Below are positions 7,815-15,976 of a stretch of 21,780 bases of DNA, piece by piece. The stretch is taken from NCBI RefSeq assembly GCF_902491285.1, contig NZ_CABUHK010000086.1:1-21780 (forward strand). Reading direction: 5' to 3'. Both the position numbers and the translations under genes were made by a program. Numbering within the stretch: position 1 is the stretch's first letter; each line of letters opens with the position of its first letter. The notes below the pieces were generated by a model that saw only the letters and a program-made list of their open reading frames with translations, ran no database searches and was not told the origin of the DNA. The stretch comes from an uncultured Bacteroides sp. (lineage in GTDB: Bacteria; Bacteroidota; Bacteroidia; Bacteroidales; Bacteroidaceae).

Positions 7815-9197
7815 TCAATCCTTCTTCACCCAACCCGGGTACTTGAAGTCACACTTCTGCCAGTTTTCGTTGATGCGTACATATGTGTTTTTCTGCTTGT
7901 TCAGAATCCACTTCTGCAACATCTCTTCACGGCGTTTATCCATCACGATCTCTTTCAAGTCTTGATAGTCTTCTGCGATGGTAGCTTTATGACCGTTGAT
8001 TTTCGCTTTCAACTTTACGATAGCACATACTTCTTTTCCGTCCTTCTCGTTTATCATTGTAAAGGCTTTTGAAATTTCGCCTACGTTCATCTTGTCTACC
8101 ACCTTAGCTACATCCTGCGGAAGATCCTGCATCTGGAACTTAGAAGTCGTGACACCGGAGTTCTCGTTGATGTTCACCATGATACCGTGGTTGTTGCGGG
8201 TATCCTTATCTTGTGAGATAACGGCAGCCGCTTCGTCGAACGTGAATTTATTAGCGCGGATATCATCTGCAATAGAGTCCAGACGTGCACAAGCTTCGGT
8301 CAGTTCTTTTTCCGACACTTTCGGACGCAACAGGATATGACGTGTATTGACGCGGTCGCCACGCTTTTCAATCAACTGGATAATGTGATAACCGAATTCC
8401 GACTCTACAATCTTGGATACTTTCTTCGGATCCTGCAAGCTGAATGCCACATTCGCATAAGAAGGGTCCATCATACCACGTCCCATGAATCCGCATTCGC
8501 CGCCTTTTATGGCAGATGCCTTATCCTCGGAATACAAACGGGCCAACGTTGAGAAGTCGATTTCTCCTTTTGTCACACGATCCGTATAGTCGCGCAGCCT
8601 TTTCTTCACATCTTCGATTTCTGCAACAGGAATTTTAGGTTGCAGCGTGATAATCTGCACTTCTACCTGCGTCGGAATGTAAGGGATACTATCCTGCGGA
8701 AGGTCTTTGAAGTAACGGCGTACTTCTGCCGGAGTTACTTTGATTTCCCCGACTAATTTCTGCTGCATCTTCTGTACTGTCAATCCGTCTCGTGCATTAT
8801 CACGCAGTGTTTCACGAATCTGAGCGGAAGTCTTATTGAAATACTCCTCCATTTTCTCTCTTGAACCGATCTGCTGAATGTACATATTAGTCAGCATATC
8901 TACTCGCTGGATGATTTCCGCTTCGGAAACCTCAATACTATCCAACTTTGCCTGATGCAGGAATAACTTCTGAACAGCGATTTCTTCGGGAATCACACAA
9001 TATGGATCGCCGTCGAATCTGCGTCCATTATACAAGGCGTCCATACGAGCCTCTTCTACATCTGATTTTAAAATAGCTTCGTCACCTACTACCCAAACTA
9101 CTTCATCAACCACGTTGTCCTGGGCATAAGTTACCACGTTAGCAAAAACTGCCAGGACAAGGGTAACAACAAATCTAAAGTTCACAAACTTCTTCAT
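7815..9197 (-). CDS. surA: SurA-like periplasmic peptidyl-prolyl isomerase, two parvulin domains
   Basis: 460-aa periplasmic chaperone/isomerase that escorts outer-membrane proteins. A signal peptide (FVVTLVLAVFANVVTYAQ) precedes the SurA N-terminal domain (DEVVWVVGDEAILKSDVEEA, ~30-170). Two parvulin domains follow. The first (~175-285) carries YSEDKASAIKGGECGFMGRG and FGYHIIQLIEKRGDR. The second (~288-400) starts RVNTRHILLRPKVSEKEL and contains SQDKDTRNNHG. This N-domain/P1/P2 order and length match E. coli SurA (428 aa). It is the third of three consecutive parvulin/SurA-like genes, 9 nt after the lipoprotein gene and 21 nt before the OstA-like gene. The symbol is assigned by homology and architecture. 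Confidence 0.9.
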   Translation of the reverse strand: MKKFVNFRFVVTLVLAVFANVVTYAQDNVVDEVVWVVGDEAILKSDVEEARMDALYNGRRFDGDPYCVIPEEIAVQKLFLHQAKLDSIEVSEAEIIQRVDMLTNMYIQQIGSREKMEEYFNKTSAQIRETLRDNARDGLTVQKMQQKLVGEIKVTPAEVRRYFKDLPQDSIPYIPTQVEVQIITLQPKIPVAEIEDVKKRLRDYTDRVTKGEIDFSTLARLYSEDKASAIKGGECGFMGRGMMDPSYANVAFSLQDPKKVSKIVESEFGYHIIQLIEKRGDRVNTRHILLRPKVSEKELTEACARLDSIADDIRANKFTFDEAAAVISQDKDTRNNHGIMVNINENSGVTTSKFQMQDLPQDVAKVVDKMNVGEISKAFTMINEKDGKEVCAIVKLKAKINGHKATIAEDYQDLKEIVMDKRREEMLQKWILNKQKNTYVRINENWQKCDFKYPGWVKKD

Positions 9198-9206
9198 TCT
9201 TTGTAT

Positions 9207-10052
9207 TTAATAATTATATATAATCTTCTTCTTGCTTGCCGCCTGCTGATACAGATCACTCTTTACTTGTTCCATAAAACTCACCCGTTTCTGATTGACC
9301 AGCAAGTCCTTCACTTCCGCCCGGGCAAACTCATACGGTTTTTCCTCCCCTGCTCCACGATAATCGCTCACATTCAGGAAATAATGAAATGCCGTATCTT
9401 TCAATTCCACCTGACGGTGTTTGTTCACATATTCTTCCGGCGCTTCTACTTTCAACGGAATCAAGTCCAGCACATCTGTCACCGGCACCCATTTGTCATA
9501 GAAGTATTCATATTTCACCGCATTCTGCAAACTATATTTCTCAAGACTTTCCACAGCATCCTGTTTATCCGACTTATACCATCTGCGGACATTATTCAAC
9601 TGGGGAGCCGTCAGCGGCACTTTAATAAACAATCCTTTTATCAACGGGCTTTCCAGTTTAAACAATTCCTTGTTTTTCTCGTAATACTCCGCAATCTCCT
9701 GTTCGGGAATGTCTTTCGCCAATTTCTGGTTAATCAACTCCTGCTGATAAGTATGCATAATCAACGCTTTGCGGTAATTCTCCACCAGTTTGTCCACATC
9801 CACATTATCGGGAATATTGTTTGCAGCCTTTTCATACAATAAAATCTCTTCAGCCCAGCTACGAATATAATGCTCGGCGAAGAGAATGCTATCGTCTTTT
9901 GACAGTCCGACGGGAAGTACGGACATCAAATCTTCTTTATATAAAAAGTTACCGTCCACCTCTACCAAAGGAGTCTTTCCTTTGTGGTCGCGCTGTTCCT
10001 TGCACGCTCCACAACCAAGAAGGGTAATCAGTAAGAGGACTAATATTCGCAT
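9207..10052 (-). CDS. SurA N-domain lipoprotein (peptidyl-prolyl isomerase family)
   Basis: 281-aa predicted lipoprotein with an N-terminus MRILVLLLITLLGCGACKEQ. Cys14 after LLG is the likely lipidated residue, with Cys17 as a less likely alternative. The mature part begins LVEVDGNFLYKEDLMSVLP, the signature start of SurA/PpiC N-terminal chaperone domains, and continues with long helices (~40-125). The C-terminal half contains a weak parvulin-like region without a clear active site, so it may be chaperone only. I used the ATG at 10052; a TTG two codons upstream would add only MT. It lies between two parvulin genes (54 nt after one, 9 nt before the other) and probably works with them on outer-membrane protein folding. 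Confidence 0.78.
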   Translation of the reverse strand: MRILVLLLITLLGCGACKEQRDHKGKTPLVEVDGNFLYKEDLMSVLPVGLSKDDSILFAEHYIRSWAEEILLYEKAANNIPDNVDVDKLVENYRKALIMHTYQQELINQKLAKDIPEQEIAEYYEKNKELFKLESPLIKGLFIKVPLTAPQLNNVRRWYKSDKQDAVESLEKYSLQNAVKYEYFYDKWVPVTDVLDLIPLKVEAPEEYVNKHRQVELKDTAFHYFLNVSDYRGAGEEKPYEFARAEVKDLLVNQKRVSFMEQVKSDLYQQAASKKKIIYNY

Positions 10053-10106
10053 TGTCAATTGAAATCTACTTATTTAAGGTACGAAGATAGTGAATAATCG
10101 GTTACA

Positions 10107-11654
10107 TCAGTTATTATTAACTGTTTTTAAAACCTCTTGGTTTATTTCAACCTTACCGGACTCCTTCAATTCCCGCGTCCAGTACGTGTCGAGATAGGTT
10201 CGATAATCCTTCCGCACCTGTTCTATCACTTCCCGATAATCATCCGGCCCCTTCTGTTTCCCACCGGCCACAATGGTAAAAGGATAAGACACAACAGGAT
10301 CAAATCCACCTTTCTTGAAAACCAGTTTATCTACATATTTATTGTCTCCGACGGCAAAAACTCCCTGCTCAATCTGTATCTTTTCTACCCCCGACACATT
10401 AAAAGCTTGCCGAAGTTTATCCACCCATTCATTTTCCGGCAGTTTCTTCAATATTTTTTTCGCCTGCTTGGCGGTCTTTTTGTCGGCACAATGAAGAACG
10501 ACTCCTTTATAACGCGGACTATCCCACCGATAATCCGATGAGTGAAACTTAAAATAAGTTGCCAGCCCGGCACGATCATTCATCGCGGGCAAGTCTACTT
10601 TTTGCCGTGTCACCTCTTTTATGAGATACTCTTCATCGGATTTCTGCAAAGCATAGCGGATTTCAGGATACTTTTTATCCATATTCCTGCTTTCATAATC
10701 CAACAATGACTTGGCTATAAATTCATCGAGTTGACGTTTTACAGCCTGCGGATGCGAAGCGGCAAATCGTTTGAACAGACTCCCCGTATAACGTTGCCCG
10801 TCAATGGTAAACAAAGTCTGTTCTGTTCCGCCTTTCAATAACAGTTCTTCTATACCCGCCTGATTCGGAGCATATTGCCAGTCCTTTTTCAATCGTTCCA
10901 CTACTTTTCCGATAACTTTATCCGGTATCTCCCTGCGGCGCATACGTTCTGTCAGTCTATCGGCAACTTCTTCATAGGCAGGCATCTCTTTCCGGTCAAT
11001 CACTTTCAGGATATGGATTCCTGCAGGAGTAAAGAACGGTTGGGACATTTCACCCTTCGACAGAGCGAAAGCCACATTCTCAAATTCGGTAGTTGTCTGC
11101 AAACTTTCTATCCAACGGCTTTGCTTATCATCCGAATACTTCTCTACCAGACGGGCGAAATCCAGTCCGGGCTGATTCTGTATCATCCAGTAGATAGAAT
11201 CCATGCGGGACTTCTGTTCTTCCAAGTGCCGGGAAGTAATCGTTTGCGGCAGATATTTAAAAATCTGCATGACTTGCACTTGTCCGCTACGTGCTTGCAG
11301 TCCCATTTTCTGATATCGGGCACGGACACAGCTATCCATCACCGACTTATCTATCAGATAAGCATCCGTCAACTTAGTTCGGGCAGCTTTCTGTTGTTCA
11401 CGAAAAGCGGAAGTCGTATCGAGCCCGACAGCTTTTGCCGCTTCTACCTTTTGCATGGATTGAGCGAAAAGTGCCGCATACTCCTTTGGAGAAAGATTGG
11501 CATCTGCGCCAACCGCATTATGACGATACGAATATTCAAACTCCGAACGGGATATATCTCTCCCGTTGACACGCATCAATACAGGGTCTTCCTGAGCAAA
11601 GACCAAGATTGCGAAGAGACAGACACACCCTGACAACAGACTTCTTTTCATCAT
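10107..11654 (-). CDS. PpiC/parvulin-type peptidyl-prolyl isomerase
   Basis: 515-aa exported isomerase. The signal peptide is MMKRSLLSGCVCLFAILVFA before QEDP. A SurA-like N-domain follows (LMRVNGRDISRSEFEYSYR, ~27-45), then one recognisable parvulin domain (~120-235) with VQVMQIFKYLPQTI, LVEKYSDDKQSRW and FTPAGIHILKVIDRKEMPAY. The remaining ~270 residues are helical, with a second, degenerate parvulin-like part (RYKGVVLHCADKKTAKQAKK, ~380). It is the first of the parvulin run, 141 nt downstream of guaB. The start may be either of two adjacent ATGs (11654 or 11651). Substrates are presumably outer-membrane proteins, by analogy with SurA/PpiD. Confidence 0.86.
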   Translation of the reverse strand: MMKRSLLSGCVCLFAILVFAQEDPVLMRVNGRDISRSEFEYSYRHNAVGADANLSPKEYAALFAQSMQKVEAAKAVGLDTTSAFREQQKAARTKLTDAYLIDKSVMDSCVRARYQKMGLQARSGQVQVMQIFKYLPQTITSRHLEEQKSRMDSIYWMIQNQPGLDFARLVEKYSDDKQSRWIESLQTTTEFENVAFALSKGEMSQPFFTPAGIHILKVIDRKEMPAYEEVADRLTERMRRREIPDKVIGKVVERLKKDWQYAPNQAGIEELLLKGGTEQTLFTIDGQRYTGSLFKRFAASHPQAVKRQLDEFIAKSLLDYESRNMDKKYPEIRYALQKSDEEYLIKEVTRQKVDLPAMNDRAGLATYFKFHSSDYRWDSPRYKGVVLHCADKKTAKQAKKILKKLPENEWVDKLRQAFNVSGVEKIQIEQGVFAVGDNKYVDKLVFKKGGFDPVVSYPFTIVAGGKQKGPDDYREVIEQVRKDYRTYLDTYWTRELKESGKVEINQEVLKTVNNN

Positions 11655-11714
11655 CTATTCTTATTTTTCCAAACAACAATAACAAGTATCCCAACCAACG
11701 AGTAATAAACAACA

Positions 11715-11787
11715 AACGGTGAACAGCAAACATACGCTGATTGGCACAGCTTGTTCACCGTTCACCGTTAGTTAACAGTTCACCGTT
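11715..11787 (-). repeat. GTTCACCGTT repeat cluster and hairpin between guaB and the parvulin genes
   Basis: AACGGTGAACA (11715-11725) is the exact reverse complement of TGTTCACCGTT (11752-11762), giving an 11-bp stem with a 26-nt loop. On the - strand this lies after the guaB stop and is followed by TTTGTTGTTTATT, so it could terminate guaB. The unit GTTCACCGTT also occurs directly three times (11753, 11760, 11778), two of them overlapping, which a simple terminator does not need. Confidence 0.55.
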
Positions 11788-11795
11788 TATATTTG

Positions 11796-13286
<1,491 letters not shown>

Positions 13287-13303
13287 TTAAAAATTATTGC
13301 GTG

Positions 13304-13335
13304 CAAATATACGGTTTTTATTCAAAATGCGCAAA
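13304..13335 (-). promoter_or_regulatory. Promoter of guaB, Bacteroides consensus
   Basis: On the - strand, -33 TTTG (13332-13335) and -7 TATATTTG (13304-13311) are separated by exactly 20 nt. Transcription would start near 13297, leaving about 23 nt before the ATG at 13274. A short palindrome GCGCA-AACTG-TGCGC (13329-13343) overlaps the -33 box and could be an operator. The box spacing and match make this one of the clearest promoters in the window. Confidence 0.8.
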
Positions 13336-13397
13336 CTGTGCGCCAGAATATTTAATGAGGGGGGGCTAATTAATACCTATCAGAAAGAATTGCCTTA

Positions 13398-13443
13398 AAA
13401 GAACACATTCAAAGAACCGAATTAAAGAACAACTTTAAAGAAC
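13398..13443 (+). repeat. Four AAAGAAC iterons at an exact 13-bp period before the integrase
   Basis: AAAGAAC occurs at 13398, 13411, 13424 and 13437, each exactly 13 bp after the previous one, with similar flanks (roughly TTAAAGAACAA). The last copy ends 6 nt before the integrase ATG at 13450. A degenerate AAAGAAT at 13384 lies one base out of phase. Such phased copies suggest protein-binding sites, either arm-type sites for the integrase's N-terminal domain or autoregulatory/iteron sites. The period is not a multiple of three, and the sequence lies outside any recognised gene. Confidence 0.75.
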
Positions 13444-13449
13444 AAGATT

Positions 13450-15243
13450 ATGGAAAGGCAGATTTTTATTAATGAGATGCAAGCTCGTTTCAATTTAAGA
13501 AAACCACGTAGCGAGAAGCCAACCAATCTCTATTTAGTATGCAGAATAAACAACAAACAAGTTAAACTATCTACAGGGGTAAAGATATATCCAGACCACT
13601 GGAATGAAAAAAGACAAGAAGCATATATCAGCGTACGCCTATCAGAGTTAGATAATATAAATAACACTATAGCGAACAAGAAAATCACAAAACTAAAAGA
13701 ATATTTCATCGAATTTAAGCATTATCTTTGTATGCATCCGGACGAGATTGGAGAAAGTATGAAACTATTAAAACAACACATATATAAAGATAGGATGAAG
13801 AAAGAATTACAGAAACCCGCAACTTTTATAATGAAACAAATTATAGAAGCAAAGACTTGTGCAGAAAGCAGTAAGAAACAATATCGTTCTAACATAGACA
13901 AATTCGAGCGTTTTCTCAAAGAGAATGAAATTCCCAATACATGGGAGAGCATGAATTTAGATACTATCAATCGCTACCAAAAGCAAATCATAAAAGAAAA
14001 CCCATTGCATCCTCATAACACTTTACGTAACATAATTAAAGGAACTATATTTAATTTACTAGGGATAGCAGATAAAAGACTGGATATTCCTTTCAAATGG
14101 TCTGACAGCAATTTAAACAGTTTTGAGTTCGTGAAAGATAAATCCAACAAAGAATTAGCAGACAACAAAAAAGTTTCATTAACAGAAGAGCAACTGAATA
14201 AATTCTACAAGCATATCATCACAGGAACAGAAAGACAAATAAAGAAATACACAGAAATCAGAGATTTATTCATACTACAATGTTTAGTTGGGCAACGAAT
14301 TGGAGATATGCAAAAATTCTTTAATGGAGATAATGAAATGGACGAAGAAGCAGGAACCATCTCTATTATACAACAAAAGACAAAAGCCAGAGCTATAATT
14401 CCACTATTGCCATTAGCCAAAGAAATTATATCTAAATATGAGAATAAAGAATTATTATATTATAAAGAAAGAAAGTCCATTGTCAATGAAGCCTTAAAAG
14501 AAGTAGCAGAACAAGCAGGATTAGACGAGCCTATCACTTATGAAGAAAACGGGATTAAACAAACCCAACCTCTTTATAAATTACTGCATACACATACAGC
14601 AAGGCATACTTTTATCACAATATTGTGTAGAAAAGGCATCCCCAAGGAAACTGTTATTATAGCGACAGGACATGAAGATACAAAAATGATAGACAAAGTT
14701 TATTCTCATTTAAACAGTAAAGATAAAGCAAAGAAAGTCTCTAATGCTTTCAAAAGTTTAAATAATGGCATTTTTAATATGGGCAAGATGGAGACAAATT
14801 CTCTCAATGAAACAAAGCCTACGAACGATACGACTAATAACATCACCTTCGATACTTTGCTAGACACTCAATTTTTTGCGTCTAAAATCAATAAAGCTGT
14901 TGAACTACAATCACAGGTAGGTCATTTGAAGAATGGAAAGCTGTGTAGCTATGACAATGAAATCACGTCCCTTATAAGCGAGATAGAAAAATTCTCCCTA
15001 TCTTCCACTTCTGATTCTGATGTGGCAAAACAATATGTGAAACAGTTATCTGTTGGGAAGCAGTCAGACCTACATGACTGTTTTAGGGAAATGATTATCA
15101 AGTGCGTTAAGATTGGTATCAGTAAGGATGCAATTATGCAGTTTATCAATAAGGCTTTGGAAATAGGCTTGTTGGATAAGGAAAGATTCACCAATATAAA
15201 AGAAATCACTACAGCCTTATTGGATAAAAGGAATCAGGGCTGA
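13450..15243 (+). CDS. Tyrosine recombinase / integrase with long C-terminal extension
   Basis: 597-aa site-specific recombinase that would integrate and excise the element. The N-terminus (~10-65, RFNLRKPRSEKPTNLYLVC, KLSTGVKIYPDHWN) is the arm-DNA-binding domain of Bacteroidetes integrases. A SAM-like core-binding domain follows (~125-225), then the catalytic domain with Arg283 (GQRIGD), His382-x-x-Arg385 (HTARH), His408 (GHED) and nucleophile Tyr418 (VYSHL), so all catalytic residues are present. Family members usually end shortly after the Tyr. Here about 155 further residues (~440-597) follow, with a helical segment ISEIEKFSLSST and DAIMQFINKALEIGLL that I do not recognise. Four 13-bp iterons precede the start, and a terminator follows. 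Confidence 0.92.
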   Translation: MERQIFINEMQARFNLRKPRSEKPTNLYLVCRINNKQVKLSTGVKIYPDHWNEKRQEAYISVRLSELDNINNTIANKKITKLKEYFIEFKHYLCMHPDEIGESMKLLKQHIYKDRMKKELQKPATFIMKQIIEAKTCAESSKKQYRSNIDKFERFLKENEIPNTWESMNLDTINRYQKQIIKENPLHPHNTLRNIIKGTIFNLLGIADKRLDIPFKWSDSNLNSFEFVKDKSNKELADNKKVSLTEEQLNKFYKHIITGTERQIKKYTEIRDLFILQCLVGQRIGDMQKFFNGDNEMDEEAGTISIIQQKTKARAIIPLLPLAKEIISKYENKELLYYKERKSIVNEALKEVAEQAGLDEPITYEENGIKQTQPLYKLLHTHTARHTFITILCRKGIPKETVIIATGHEDTKMIDKVYSHLNSKDKAKKVSNAFKSLNNGIFNMGKMETNSLNETKPTNDTTNNITFDTLLDTQFFASKINKAVELQSQVGHLKNGKLCSYDNEITSLISEIEKFSLSSTSDSDVAKQYVKQLSVGKQSDLHDCFREMIIKCVKIGISKDAIMQFINKALEIGLLDKERFTNIKEITTALLDKRNQG

Positions 15244-15288
15244 CAAGCTTTTTTGGAAATCAAGGCTTCTGGTAAGCCTGAACATCAT

Positions 15289-15326
15289 ATTCTCCCCGAA
15301 CAGCTACGGTTAAGGGGAGAATTTTT
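15289..15326 (+). terminator. Rho-independent terminator of the integrase gene
   Basis: ATTCTCCCC (15289-15297) pairs with GGGGAGAAT (15314-15322), followed by a T-run to 15326. It lies 46 nt after the integrase stop and separates that gene from the next promoter. Confidence 0.85.
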
Positions 15327-15373
15327 GCTTTATTGCATCCTCAACTCAAATATTCCACAATTTCGACTTGTCG

Positions 15374-15405
15374 TTTGGTGATGCGGTCGGGACTTTATAC
15401 CTTTG
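15374..15405 (+). promoter_or_regulatory. Strong Bacteroides-type promoter for the 57-aa gene
   Basis: -33 TTTG (15374-15377) and -7 TACCTTTG (15398-15405) match the consensus perfectly with a 20-nt spacer. Transcription would start near 15412, giving a leader of about 70 nt before the ATG at 15482. No terminator with a long U-run is evident before the helicase gene, so the transcript may continue into it. Confidence 0.75.
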
Positions 15406-15481
15406 CAATGTGATTGAAAGTCAGAAATGACCGAGTTTCTCGTCACCCAGATTCACCACTACAAACCTAAATCTACTTCAA

Positions 15482-15655
15482 ATGAAAGAACTGACCTACG
15501 CAGACATTCGTAAAGTGGCACTAGAGCACGGTATCAAGGACACAAGGCTGCACATTGGACTTTGGGCTACTGACCGATACATCAAAAAGCGCAAAATGGT
15601 TCAAGGCAAGACCTACACAATCTACCTACCGCATCATAAACAGGAACAGGAATGA
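15482..15655 (+). CDS. 57-aa basic protein of unknown function in the mobile element
   Basis: The ATG opens a 57-codon frame ending at TGA 15653-15655. The product is basic, with MKELTYADIRKVALEHGIKD, then LHIGLWATDRYIKKRK, and a short strand-like tail GKTYTIYLP. The helix-turn-like first part and the Lys/Arg-rich middle would suit a small DNA-binding protein such as an excisionase or a replication regulator, but no family is recognised. Support for it being real: a perfect promoter 77 nt upstream, codon use that is coding-like and more GC-rich than the surrounding spacer, and its place between integrase and helicase. Below the size most gene callers weight heavily. Confidence 0.6.
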   Translation: MKELTYADIRKVALEHGIKDTRLHIGLWATDRYIKKRKMVQGKTYTIYLPHHKQEQE

Positions 15656-15976
15656 TTTTTTAGTTCCAAACCTGTCGCCAAGCTAACATAATAAGAGGTG
15701 TTTTCTTCATAAAACTTTTAAACTAAAGTTTTAAAAGACGCTTCCGCCATAAACGATATAATACAAGACATAACATTTAGATTGCTTGACTATGCTAAGT
15801 CAGCGGTAAAGTAATAGGCGTAGTAATACGCTTATTATTTTATTCTTATGGACGAGTTTTTCTTCAAAGCGTCCCTATATAGGAAGAAAAAAATAACCCT
15901 ACTTAAACTTAATCTAAAGTCAGATATTTCAAATACACAGATTACAATTTTATAAATCTAAGTTAATCTAAACACA
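15656..15976 (+). other. 320-nt structured non-coding region upstream of the helicase gene
   Basis: Contains at least three inverted repeats: AAAACTTT/AAAGTTTT (15711-15732), TGACT/AGTCA (15787-15802), and TAATAGGCGTA/TACGCTTATTA (15812-15837). The last is an 11-bp stem with one G-U pair closed by a GTAA (GNRA-type) tetraloop. TTAATCTAAA is directly repeated at 15909 and 15963, with a partial copy (ATCTAA) at 15956. A 35-codon open frame (15848-15955) starts MDEFFFKASLYRK but has no further support. It may be a replication origin, a 5' regulatory RNA or an element-encoded small RNA. Confidence 0.45.

Noticed and set aside
10875..11633. 252-codon + strand open frame opposite the PpiC-type gene
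   Set aside because: Shadow frame without any recognised domain or promoter; the - strand gene has a signal peptide and parvulin motifs.
13384..13443. CRISPR or satellite array at the AAAGAAC repeats
   Set aside because: Repeats are 7 nt with 6-nt gaps, far too short for CRISPR; a protein-binding iteron array fits better.
15848..15955. 35-codon frame as a real gene before the helicase
   Set aside because: No promoter or start signal, low-complexity Lys-rich product, and it overlaps repeat sequence; only mentioned as a possibility.
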